NCBI RefSeq assembly: GCF_016907535.1 | Contig: NZ_JAFBCF010000001.1 | Span: 868,001-932,000, forward strand | Origin: Microlunatus panaciterrae | GTDB lineage: Bacteria; Actinomycetota; Actinomycetes; Propionibacteriales; Propionibacteriaceae | DNA: 64,000 bases | Reading direction: 5' to 3' | The notes under the pieces: generated by a model | Told to the model about the DNA's origin: nothing | Database searches by the model: none | What the model saw: only the letters and a program-made list of their open reading frames with translations | In this document: positions 26,701 to 34,900 of the stretch, piece after piece | Layout: each line of letters opens with the position of its first letter | Numbering within the stretch: position 1 is the first letter of the stretch | Program-made: the position numbers and the translations under genes

Positions 26701-26800
26701 CTCCGAGCACCGTGGCAGCCGACCCATCGCGATCACCTGGGACCTGGAGCGGCCGATGCCGGCCGACGTGTTCACCGAGGCCAGTGTGGTTGCCTCCTGA
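23717..26800 (+). CDS. PLD-nuclease/SF2 helicase fusion with C-terminal DUF3427
   Basis: 1027-residue multidomain DNA-processing protein. Residues ~105-265 form a phospholipase-D-like nuclease domain with HAKAWLI near residue 206 and VGSSNLSRSALLDGLEWN. A superfamily 2 helicase follows: Walker A ATGTGKTVV near 332, Walker B VIDEFHH near 425, motif VI LGRGLRR near 630. The C-terminal third, with LLKKLWRLTYVDDPERAHYY and FHWESQNATAVES, matches DUF3427. This architecture recurs in accessory and defence-associated loci and probably acts on nucleic acid. Base composition looks less GC-rich than flanking genes, consistent with transfer. No clear Shine-Dalgarno precedes the ATG. Confidence 0.85.
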   Translation: MTQQPATGLYEAVRTSALEDLMARHLDLSPTFGPIPQSEIPDVLARHVGTVVGRELAGKSAEEQKSLVNAIIATYATEHDVLVELDRLIAVHRHGEFRGRRYQRPHTPLSETSLLTNSPGEPNISFEIKTELASADAVDLLCAFIRFAGVRIIKEQLAELRSFGIPLRVITTTYRGVTERRALDLLVRDLGAEVKVCYDEHTTRLHAKAWLIKRNSGYDTGFVGSSNLSRSALLDGLEWNVRISSVATPSLIRKFDATFETYWNSPLFETYDPDVDADRFDLAIRRSQGSNEQIIVSGLEVHARPHQELMLEALEAERVLHDRHRNLLVAATGTGKTVVAALDYRRIVQQLGRRPTLLFVAHRKEILEQSLRTYREVLGDGSFGELYVAGEQPSGWAHVFASVQSLSAARVRGLPTDAYEVVVIDEFHHAAAPSYQALLEHLRPTELLGLTATPERTDGFDVRDLFDGRSAFELRLWEALDQDLLCPFHYYGVADNTDLSQLEWRRGGYATEGLDNLYTGNDARARLVLRALQDRVVDISTMRALGFCVSVDHANYMARVFQQAGINSRSITGDTPMPDRERWLREWRAGDIQCVFTVDVFNEGVDVPTLDTILMLRPTESATVFQQQLGRGLRRADGKALLTVLDFIGQQRREFRFADRFRILTGASGRDLERQVDEGFGYLPSGAQIVLDEVSHGIVLSNIVQSLRGSRSERVRELRELGDVGLTDYLQATGRELGEVYAGAKSWTELRRSAGMATPTGTSEEGALLKKLWRLTYVDDPERAHYYRTLSSANGPMVVDLDERGQRYAAMLLAILWPAWDGLTGIDDGLGRLRANASVCAEIDELLEHTSQANRRLASPLGSALATLPLFSHATYHREEVLIATGWAAFRPGGRSPKGHASGVVWADESRTDVFFVTLRKEEADFSPQTLYRDYPISLNRFHWESQNATAVESTTGQRYLNHQRLGTEVLIFTRLVRRNGLGAAPYLCLGRASYSEHRGSRPIAITWDLERPMPADVFTEASVVAS

Positions 26801-26860
26801 CCTCCAGTGCCTCAGTGCACGCCGCAGCTTGATCCCGGCTGTGCCACGCCAGCTCCAAGG

Positions 26861-27853
26861 TCACCAGCGGTCGTGCACCAGTGGCCGGATGGATCGGTCG
26901 TACAGATCCGCCACCGCCGCCATGAACGGCTCGCCGAGCGGCGGCACCGAGCCGGCAGCCGCATTGGCCTTCGCCTGCTCGACCGAACGGGCGCCCGGGA
27001 TCACGGTGCTCACTCCAGGTTGTTGGACCACCCAGGCCAGGGCCGCTTGTGCCGGTGTGACCTGGAAGGGCAACTCGGCCACCAGCGCCGCAAACTCATG
27101 CGCCGCCTCGACGCCGGTCTCGTAGTCCACCCCGGAGAAGGTCTCGCCCACGTCAAAGGAACTGCCGTCGCGGTTGAACGAACGATGATCATCAGCAGCG
27201 AAGGTGGTTTCCTTCGTGTACCGCCCGCTGAGCAGGCCACTCGCCAACGGCACTCGGGCGATGATCCCCACGCCCGCCTCCTCAGCCGCGGGCAGCACCT
27301 GCTCCAACGGCTTGCGGCGGAAGGCGTTCAGGATGATCTGGACCGTTGCCGTCCCCCGCCGGGAGATTGCCGTCAGCGCCTCGTCACAGGTCTCGACGCT
27401 CACGCCGTAGTTGGCGATGACACCCTCCTCGACCAGGGTGTCCAGCGCGTCGTAGATGGCGTCCTGGGAGTACACCGACGTCGGCGGGCAGTGCAGCTGG
27501 ACCAGGTCGAGCTGATCCATGCCGAGGTTGCGGCGTGAACGGTCCGTCCAGGCCCGGAAGTTCTCCAGCGTGTAATTGGCGGGTTCCTGAGCCATCCGCC
27601 GGCCCATCTTGGTCGCGACGGTGATCAACAGGTCAGGATGGTCGGCGAGGAACCGCCCGATCAACTGCTCGCTGCGACCGTCACCGTAGACGTCGGCCGT
27701 GTCGAAGAAGCTCACCCCGGCCTCGACCGAGGCTGCCAACAGAGCCTGCGCCTCCGACTCGGGGACGTCACCCCAGCTGCCGCCGATCTGCCAGGTGCCC
27801 AGGCCGATCACAGAGACTGGACGTTCAGTTCTTCCCAGTACGCGTTCTTCCAT
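26861..27853 (-). CDS. Aldo/keto reductase
   Basis: 330-residue NADPH-dependent aldo/keto reductase with the catalytic tetrad visible: Asp and Tyr in FFDTADVYGDGRSE near residue 50, Lys in VATKMG near 81 and His in VQLHCPP near 118; the C-terminal GARSVEQAKANAAA binds the cofactor. It resembles the actinobacterial IolS/YajO-like group. The ATG at 27853 is clear. It looks like a housekeeping gene and sits between two defence-type nuclease-helicase genes, ending some 60 bases from the first. Substrate unknown. Confidence 0.85.
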   Translation of the reverse strand: MEERVLGRTERPVSVIGLGTWQIGGSWGDVPESEAQALLAASVEAGVSFFDTADVYGDGRSEQLIGRFLADHPDLLITVATKMGRRMAQEPANYTLENFRAWTDRSRRNLGMDQLDLVQLHCPPTSVYSQDAIYDALDTLVEEGVIANYGVSVETCDEALTAISRRGTATVQIILNAFRRKPLEQVLPAAEEAGVGIIARVPLASGLLSGRYTKETTFAADDHRSFNRDGSSFDVGETFSGVDYETGVEAAHEFAALVAELPFQVTPAQAALAWVVQQPGVSTVIPGARSVEQAKANAAAGSVPPLGEPFMAAVADLYDRSIRPLVHDRW

Positions 27854-27862
27854 TCGGCCAGA

Positions 27863-29569
27863 CTAGGCGCTGACGCTGGCCCTCTGCGAGGGGGTGGTCG
27901 CTGCTCCGCTGCCGAACTTGCGCAGCAGTGCCGACCCGGCCACCTGCTCGATGTATTCCGGGTCACCGCAGACCACCAGTTCGTCGCGCGCACGGGACAG
28001 CCCGACGTAGAGCCGTTCCCTGGCCCGATCGCGTGGCTCGTTGTCGTTCACCGCCAACACCACAGCTCGGCGCTCCAGTCCCTTGAAGCCCAGCACGTGT
28101 CCGTAGAACACCTGATCATCGTCCCAGAAGGAGGCCCAGTAGGCGTCTTGGCTCTGTGCCTGGCGGATCACCTGCTCGGGGTGCCGCTTGCCGGTCGTCA
28201 GCAACGCGATGTCCTGGGCCCGCCAGCCTTCATCGAAAAGTGATTCAACGGCGTCGTCAGCTGTTCCGATCGCCTGCTCGGCGGCACAGGGAACCAGGCG
28301 TGCTTGAGGCCCGACTCCACCGCGGGCACGCATCCGCGTCAACGCGAGCGACTGGAAAGTGTCGGCGATCTGCCGGGTGTTGCGCAGGTTGTGCTCCAGC
28401 ATGAACACCGCCTGGCACTCCGGGATCCCCCCGAACCGAGCGAAGACGCGCTGACCCTCGTCGCTGTAGACATAGATTCCACCCTCGGCTGGGTTTTTCA
28501 GTGCGGCAAGCACGGCAGCCCACCAGCGGTCGGCGAAGTCCTGTGCCTCGTCCACAACAATCGCGTCGAACCTTCGCCCGACCGGCAGGCTGGCGGCGAT
28601 GGTGATCATCGAGGACGGCAGTTCCTCCTCCCAGTAACCGCTGTCTTCATCGCCGAGCACCGGAGGATGAGCACCCCATTGATCGATGCCCAAACCGTGG
28701 AACGTGCCGACATAGGCCGGCTGCTCCCTGCGTGGCCACTGGGTCGTCAGTCTCTGGAAGAAGGCCGCCAGACCGCGGGAGTAGCAGACGAGGGCCACCC
28801 GCTGCCCGGCCCTGGTCAGGCGACGAGCCTGTTCCATCGCCAACCAGGTCTTGCCCGACCCGGCACCGCCACGGATCTCCATTCGGTTCATCAACTTCGA
28901 AACCTCGAGCAGCATCCCCTGCTGCTGCGTCAGATGATCGGTCAGCACGTCGCGTTCGAGGGCCAGCGCCAGCACGTCATCCTGAGGGAGTCCGCGGCCG
29001 CGCAGGATCTCCTCGACGTCCTGCACGTCCTCGTTCGACGGCAGACGGTCTGACCCATGCTGCCGGATGGGGATGCGGGCGAGCTTATCCACCAGGTCGT
29101 CCAGGTCGTCGCGGCCGAACACCAGGTGGCGCGGACAGTCAGGCAGCGAGAAGTCCTCCGGAATGTGCGTGAACGGGAAGATCACGGCATGTCCATAACG
29201 GACTCTGCCACGCTGCCCCCACCGCGAATCCCGTTCGACGTAGCTGCGCAACAGGTACATGGCATCCCGCACCTGGGTGACCGGATCAATCGACTTTGCG
29301 TGACCACTCTGACTGGTCTGGGTCCAGCCGTCACCGTCGTGAGTCACCTGGCCGCCCTTGACCTCGACGGCGATCACGCCGGCGTCCGGTCGCGCCACGA
29401 TGAAGTCGATCTCGGCGTTCTTCCGATCGTCGGTCAACCGCTGGTTGGCCCAGAGACGGTCCGTCATGCTCCGGCCGGATGCCAATTTCTCCGCAACGAT
29501 CTTCTCCGCCAGCGACTCGTAGGCACGCTGCCCTCCCGCGCTCCCAGCCGATCCCCTGGGCTCAGACAC
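27863..29569 (-). CDS. NERD nuclease-domain / UvrD-like helicase
   Basis: 568-residue protein joining an N-terminal NERD nuclease-like domain with a superfamily 1 helicase. The NERD core is NAEIDFIVARPDAGVIAVEVKGG near residues 50-72, with the Asp and Glu-x-Lys expected of the restriction-endonuclease fold. Helicase motifs: Walker A GGAGSGKTW near 233, VDEAQDF near 340, EHNLRNTRQIA near 395 and LSRARDELVV near the C-terminus. I prefer the GTG at 29569, preceded by GGGGAGG, over the GTG eight codons upstream. It is divergent from the SIR2/macro-like gene and shares a 200-base regulatory gap with it. A role in defence or DNA repair is likely; no named system is claimed. Confidence 0.83.
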   Translation of the reverse strand: MSEPRGSAGSAGGQRAYESLAEKIVAEKLASGRSMTDRLWANQRLTDDRKNAEIDFIVARPDAGVIAVEVKGGQVTHDGDGWTQTSQSGHAKSIDPVTQVRDAMYLLRSYVERDSRWGQRGRVRYGHAVIFPFTHIPEDFSLPDCPRHLVFGRDDLDDLVDKLARIPIRQHGSDRLPSNEDVQDVEEILRGRGLPQDDVLALALERDVLTDHLTQQQGMLLEVSKLMNRMEIRGGAGSGKTWLAMEQARRLTRAGQRVALVCYSRGLAAFFQRLTTQWPRREQPAYVGTFHGLGIDQWGAHPPVLGDEDSGYWEEELPSSMITIAASLPVGRRFDAIVVDEAQDFADRWWAAVLAALKNPAEGGIYVYSDEGQRVFARFGGIPECQAVFMLEHNLRNTRQIADTFQSLALTRMRARGGVGPQARLVPCAAEQAIGTADDAVESLFDEGWRAQDIALLTTGKRHPEQVIRQAQSQDAYWASFWDDDQVFYGHVLGFKGLERRAVVLAVNDNEPRDRARERLYVGLSRARDELVVCGDPEYIEQVAGSALLRKFGSGAATTPSQRASVSA

Positions 29570-29768
29570 TGGGCCTCCCCTCTCACGCTTCACTTCGCCC
29601 GCGACTCTCAGCAGCGGCTTCTACTGAGTATTCATAGCGAACAGCGCTGACAAGTCCGAACGAGCTACTAATGAATCTTGTCAGTCCGACTGCAAGGACT
29701 CCCGACAACTGGCAGACTGCTGCCTCTGACTCCAGCTCTACATCTCGCAATTCGCCGTATGAGCACAA
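29570..29768. promoter_or_regulatory. Divergent gap with an 8-base inverted repeat
   Basis: The gap between the NERD-helicase and SIR2 genes is richer in A and T than most of the window. It contains a perfect inverted repeat CTGACAAG (29647-29654) and CTTGTCAG (29677-29684), centre-to-centre 30 bases. Each arm is followed by TCCG, so the arms also share a short direct pattern. Such an arrangement could bind one regulator controlling both genes. No clear -35/-10 pair was assigned. Confidence 0.5.
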
Positions 29769-31367
29769 ATGAGAACGGATCACCAGATGGACTCCAATCA
29801 TGGTCATGTCTTTGTCGTCAAAGGAAGGATCGGCAAGGTCGTCGCAGACGCTGCGGTTATATCGACCGACCTATTCTTCACCGTTGAGGATCACTGGCGC
29901 CCGGTGATTCAGCCTGGCGAGACCTCATTCGAGCCAGCGAATCACAAGCCATCCGATTGGGTGTCACGTGGTTGGGGTCGAAGCCCTGTCGATGGCCGAG
30001 AGGATCTCTGGTTCTTGGATGTCGCCTCGGATCGAGGCGAGGGCGACGACAGTTTTTCCCGGCTCAAGCAACTGCTCGATGCCATCGCGCAGAGCAACCT
30101 CAAAACGAAAATCCAAGGCAGGTTGCTGCCGTTGGTCGTTCTGCCGGTCATTGGCACTCGGGGGGGTGGGCAGGGCGCTCGTCGTGGCACTGTCGTCGAC
30201 AGTCTTCTCTCAGTGTGTCAAAGATTCGTCAGCGACAACGCCATCGACATCGCCATTGTCGTTCCGAACCCTTCTTCGTATGGGGCGATTCAGCACCACC
30301 GTATACAGGCTAAGAATCAGTCTTTTCCTAACGTGGACCTCGAGCAGGCGTCTCGTTTGGGTCGCGCAGCGAGGGAAGGTTCGCTGGCCCTCTTCGTCGG
30401 CGCAGGTACCAGCGTGCCCGCCGGACTTCCAGACTGGAAGGCTCTGATTGCGCAGTTGGCGAACGTGGCTCAGCTGGACGAGGCCGTACTGCAACACTTC
30501 AAGAAGTTGAGTCCCTTGGACCAAGCGCAACTCCTCCATCAGAAGCTTGGCGATGAACTGGCCTCCCGTGTCGTAGAGATCATCAACTGTTCGCACACGG
30601 GGGTCCCAGCGTTGGCACACACCCTGCTCGCTGGCCTTGACTGTCAATGTGCCGTGACGACCAACTATGACCGCCTGTACGAAGAAGCTGCGCTGAACGG
30701 TCAGACCGAGCGTGTTACCGCCGTTCTTCCCTCAACCGTGCCGAGTGGCGATCAGCGCTGGCTACTCAAGATGCATGGCTCTCTTGATCGTCCGGAAAGT
30801 ATCGTCCTCACCCGGGGTCAGTTCGCAGGGTTTGACTCTGCATATGGCCCGTCCGGGGCCGTGCTGCAGTCCTTGCTCTTGACGAAGCACCTTCTGGTCG
30901 TCGGCACGTCCATGACCGACGACAATGTCCTTCGATTGATTCATGAAGTGGCGGCCTACCGACGTAACGCGAGATCGTCCTCCACGAGCGGGTTCGACGA
31001 ACAAGAGCGCAAATTCGGTACCGTTGTGGATGTGAGCGCAGACCGAGCTCGCGAGGCACTCCACGGAGAGCATTTTCACTGGCTCTCCATGACGGGTGAA
31101 ACGGTGGCCGAGCGCGCACGTCAGCTTGAGATCTTCTTGGATGCAGTGAGCATGTTCGCCTCGAAGGACAGATCATGGCTTCTTGACCGTAGCTTCGAGT
31201 ACTTGCTAACGCCGGAAGAGCGGTCCTGGGCCGACCTACTGCGGGATGCCGCAGATGCCGTGGCCGGCTCTGGTGAGCGCAACGGGGCGTGGAAGGAGGT
31301 GGCGGACGCACTTACCGGGTTTGGCGCACGTCCCGTGACCGGCCCTGGGACCACCGGTGGCATGTAG
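29769..31367 (+). CDS. Macro-like domain fused to SIR2 domain protein
   Basis: 532 residues. The N-terminal ~190 residues resemble a macro-like ADP-ribose-binding fold: HVFVVKGRIGKVVADAAVIST at the start and LLPLVVLPVIGTRGGGQGA near residue 120. Residues ~205-400 form a SIR2 domain: NAD-binding ALFVGAGTSVPAGLPDW near 206, TTNYDRLYEEA near 296, catalytic-type histidine in KMHGSLDRPES near 335, and VVGTSMTDDNVLRLI near 377. The last ~130 residues are helical and unassigned. Bacterial SIR2 proteins of this kind often act as NAD-depleting effectors in phage defence. Base composition is lower in GC than its neighbours. ATG at 29769; another in-frame ATG at 29787 is possible. The SIR2 call is firm, the macro-like call moderate. 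Confidence 0.8.
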   Translation: MRTDHQMDSNHGHVFVVKGRIGKVVADAAVISTDLFFTVEDHWRPVIQPGETSFEPANHKPSDWVSRGWGRSPVDGREDLWFLDVASDRGEGDDSFSRLKQLLDAIAQSNLKTKIQGRLLPLVVLPVIGTRGGGQGARRGTVVDSLLSVCQRFVSDNAIDIAIVVPNPSSYGAIQHHRIQAKNQSFPNVDLEQASRLGRAAREGSLALFVGAGTSVPAGLPDWKALIAQLANVAQLDEAVLQHFKKLSPLDQAQLLHQKLGDELASRVVEIINCSHTGVPALAHTLLAGLDCQCAVTTNYDRLYEEAALNGQTERVTAVLPSTVPSGDQRWLLKMHGSLDRPESIVLTRGQFAGFDSAYGPSGAVLQSLLLTKHLLVVGTSMTDDNVLRLIHEVAAYRRNARSSSTSGFDEQERKFGTVVDVSADRAREALHGEHFHWLSMTGETVAERARQLEIFLDAVSMFASKDRSWLLDRSFEYLLTPEERSWADLLRDAADAVAGSGERNGAWKEVADALTGFGARPVTGPGTTGGM

Positions 31368-31406
31368 GGCAAGTGAATCGGGCTTCTGTCCACCGTTGAC
31401 CGCCAA

Positions 31407-31419
31407 GAGCCGGAGGCTC
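31407..31419. terminator. Short hairpin in a convergent gap
   Basis: GAGCC-GGA-GGCTC forms a five-base-pair stem with a three-base loop, 40 bases after the SIR2 gene stop and before the convergent DksA-like gene. There is no T-tract, so terminator activity is only suggested by position. Confidence 0.3.
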
Positions 31420-31491
31420 CGAGTCATCCGTTTCAGCCCAACCACGCGGCGCGGTTTGAGAGCAGTGGTCTAAATGCGGTGTTGCACTGGA

Positions 31492-31890
31492 TCAGCGGCT
31501 ACAGCTGACGCAGTGCCGGGCCTCAGGTCGGGCGATGAGCCTGGCTGTGGGGATGTCGCGACCGCATCGCTCACACCTGCCATAGGTTCCTTCGGCAAGC
31601 CGCTGCCGGGCGGCCGAGAGCTCGCTGAACGAACGCTCGGCCTGGGCGAGCAGCGCCGAGTCCCGAGCCTGGTCCAACGAGACCGTCGATCCCTCGGGGT
31701 CGTGTTCGTCATCAGCGGTGGTCAGACTGCGTGCATTCCTCATGGCGTCGATCGCCGCCCTCAGCGCCTCGCACTGGGACCGCACATGCTCGAGGCGATC
31801 GCTCAGAACGGCCCGGCAGCGAGCCAGATCCTGTTCGTCCAGTTCGACCTCCAATGCCGTTGAGAGGACCTTTCGGCTGTCCGGTCGCAC
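31492..31890 (-). CDS. DksA/TraR-family C4 zinc-finger protein
   Basis: 132-residue DksA/TraR-type protein: a helical coiled-coil N-terminal two thirds and a C-terminal four-cysteine zinc finger, CERCGRDIPTARLIARPE followed by CVSC. In the family the coiled coil enters the RNA polymerase secondary channel; the usual DxxDxA tip motif is not obvious here, where EHDPEG occurs instead. The GTG start at 31890 is 18 bases downstream of the giant helicase stop, on the same strand, so the two may be co-transcribed. Small actinobacterial relatives are common; the function in this locus is unknown. Confidence 0.8.
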   Translation of the reverse strand: MRPDSRKVLSTALEVELDEQDLARCRAVLSDRLEHVRSQCEALRAAIDAMRNARSLTTADDEHDPEGSTVSLDQARDSALLAQAERSFSELSAARQRLAEGTYGRCERCGRDIPTARLIARPEARHCVSCSR

Positions 31891-31908
31891 ACCGGCTGAC
31901 AGTAGCGC

Positions 31909-34900
31909 TCAGCTCGCAGCGACGAAAACTCCACCTGCGGTCCGGGCCAGATCGCCACGGTCGAGCGCCATCTGCAGGCCCACCTGTAGCCGCTCGCGGA
32001 TCGCGCTCGTCAACCGGCTGCCTCCGAAGACGACGTTCGTCTCCCGGAGCAGATCATCCTGCGTCATCCCGGCGGCCTCACGGCAGAGAAAGACCATGGC
32101 ATTGCCAATCTCCCGAAGGCTGATGTGCTCGATCGGTCGCTCGCTGCCCGACTGCTGTCGGCGATACCCGGACCAGCTGGCCTGGTCGACGTCGCGTGGC
32201 CAGGCGAAGGGCTCCCCCGCGCGGTCCCACAGCTCTCGCGGAACCGTCTGCAGAATCGACTGGGCCCGACCTTCACTGAGCCGGTTGAGGTCGAAGCTGC
32301 GCGCAACCAGACGGGCCAGTCGGTCGGCGTGGACGGGACCCTCCTGTTGCACGACCTGCTCCACTACCTGGCGAACCTGCGCCGTCGCCCGAGCTGCCGG
32401 CAGCCCGTTCAGCACGCCTCGCGGGCCGACGATGGTGGACGGCCATGCGGCGAAGCGGTTGTCCTCGTTGCGCGTTGCGGTGCGACGAAGTGCCTCCGTA
32501 ATTGGCCCTTCGACAGGCTCAGGGCGCGGGGATCTGGGCTCAGGGCGCGGAGCTCCAGGCTCAGGGCGCGAGAATCCGGGCTCAGCACGCCCTTCGACAG
32601 GCTCAGGGCGCGGAGCTCCGAGCTCAGGGGTACGCCCTTCGACAGGCTCAGGGCGCGAGAATCCAGGCTCAGGGCGCGAAGATCCAGGCGCGGCGGTACG
32701 CCCTTCGACAGGCTCACGGCCCGAGAATCCAGGCTCAGGGCGCGGGGCTCCAGGCTCGGGGCGGGCGTCCGGCTGCTCGACCGCCCGGATCAGCCGCTGG
32801 ATGGTGGGCTCCGGATCGCGCAGCCAGGCGGGCAGCCAGACCCGTTCCACGGCGGGCCAGCGAAGCATCCGGGACAGCACCTCGATCGGCAGGCCGTCGC
32901 GGTCACCGACGGTGCCGCGCCTGGCCCAGTCCGGGCCGTCGAGCAGGACAGCGAGCCGCGGGGCATCGGGTTCTGCGGCGCTGGCGACCTCGAGATCGAT
33001 CTTGAAGTCGGACAGCCCGACATTGGTGCTGACCACCAGACCGCGCTGCCGCAGCACCTCGGCCACCTGTTCGCGGTGCCGGTCGGGCAGGCTGGGGCGC
33101 CGCTGTCGGGTGACCAGAGACTCGAGCACCTGGGGCCCGGAGGCTGCCATGTCCAGGTACGCCCGCAGGTCCTTGATTCCCCGCGAGGACGTCTCCTCGG
33201 TCCGCAACTGCTGAGGGTCGAACGAGGAGAAGACGATCACCCGTCGGCGGGCGCGGGTGACGGCCACGTTCAGCCTCCGCTCGCCGCCCTCCCGGTTCAG
33301 CGGCCCGAAGTTGAGAGGCAGCCTGCCGTTGTGGTCGACGCTGAACGCGGTGGAGAAGAAGATCACGTCCCGCTCGTCGCCTTGGACATTCTCCAGGTTC
33401 TTCACGAACAGGCCGTCATCGGCGTCGTCCAGCGCCTCGAGGATCCGGTCGTCGCCACAGTCACGCAGCAGCGACTCGATCAGCGTCCGCTGCTGGATGT
33501 TGAAGGTGACGATACCGATCGACGGCAGAGTCTGTGGGGATCCGTCGAAGCGGCGTCGCACCTCGGCGACGATCGTCTCGGCCTCCACCGGGTTGGTGCG
33601 ATGCAGCTTTCCACGGGTGCGCTGGAACTCCCCCTGCACCCGGACCAGGCTGACCCCGACGTCGTCCACCCCGTCGGCCGCGGCGCGGCGATGCGGCGCC
33701 GGGAAGGAGGACAGCCGATCCTCGTAGTACAAGGCGTTGCTGAACGCGATCAGCGACTCGTCCTGACTGCGGTAGTGCCACGACAACCACTGCTGTGGCA
33801 CCCGCGCCTGGACGCACTCGGACAGGATGCTCTCCTCGTCCTCCACCACGCTGAGCGTGTCGGCCAGCTCGGCGAGCTCCTCGTCACCGATGTCCAGCGA
33901 CGGTTCGCCGAAGCTGGTCGGAGGCATCTGCTTGGAGTCTCCGACAACGACGACCGACTTTGACCGGCCGATCGCCCCGATCGCGTCCGCGACCCGGATC
34001 TGCGAGGCCTCATCGAACACCACCAGGTCGAACAAGCCCTGCTGGGCCGGAAAGAACCGAGACAGCGAGTCCGGGCTGACCAGCACACACGGCATCACCT
34101 GGGTGATCAGGTCGCCATACTGCGCCACCAGGCTCCGCACGGTCAACCCACGCCGCTGTTTGCTCAGCTCGCGGCGGAGCGAGCCGATGCGTCCGGACTC
34201 GTTGGACGAGTTGAACGGCCGGTTGGCCAACACCTGATGTGGCAGCAGCGCGGCCTGCTGCGCTCGCAGCGAGGCGGCGGACATGGTGAACCGGCTGATC
34301 GTCTTGTCGTGCACCTGCGGATCGAAGGCGGCCAGCCCCGTCGCTCCAGACCGCTCGGCCAACGACGCTGTGGCCACACCCAGGTCGAAGGCCTGAACCG
34401 CGTCGTCGGCGCGCACGCGTCCGGTCAACAGCGCGGTCCGGGTCGCCGCCAGGCCAGCCTGCCGGATGGGTTCCAGGGCGGCGACGAAGGCGATCCAGCG
34501 CCGCAGATCGAGCAGCTGCGGGTCATCAAGGTCGCGCTGACCCGTACTGTTTCGCCACGTGGTGACCAGACCGCAGCCGGCGGACCATGACGCCGCGTCC
34601 TCCGGTGATGCTGCTGTCACAGCCTCCAGCCGGGTGAAGGCCGCGACCAGCGCGCCGAGGCTGCCCAACTCGTGCTGGCCCAGTTGCCGGCCGGGGCCCA
34701 GAAAGCTGCGCAGGGACGGGCCCACCGGCCGGTCAGAGTCCGGGGCGACACAGGCGGAGGCCCACTGAAGCCATCCAACCTGTGCGTCCAGCTGCTCGGT
34801 CGCGGCAGGCGTCAGCGGGTTCCAGTCCTGCGTGATCATGATGCCCGGGATCTTGGCGGCCTGCCGGCCCAGATCCCACGCCAACTGCTGGGTCTGATGC

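Noticed and set aside
32505-32770. Possible CRISPR array
   Set aside because: Units are too short and adjoin directly without unique spacers of constant length, and they lie in an open reading frame.
32125-33963. 612-residue plus-strand frame opposite the giant helicase
   Set aside because: Shadow of the helicase; the DNA repeats read through in all plus frames, which lengthens it artificially.
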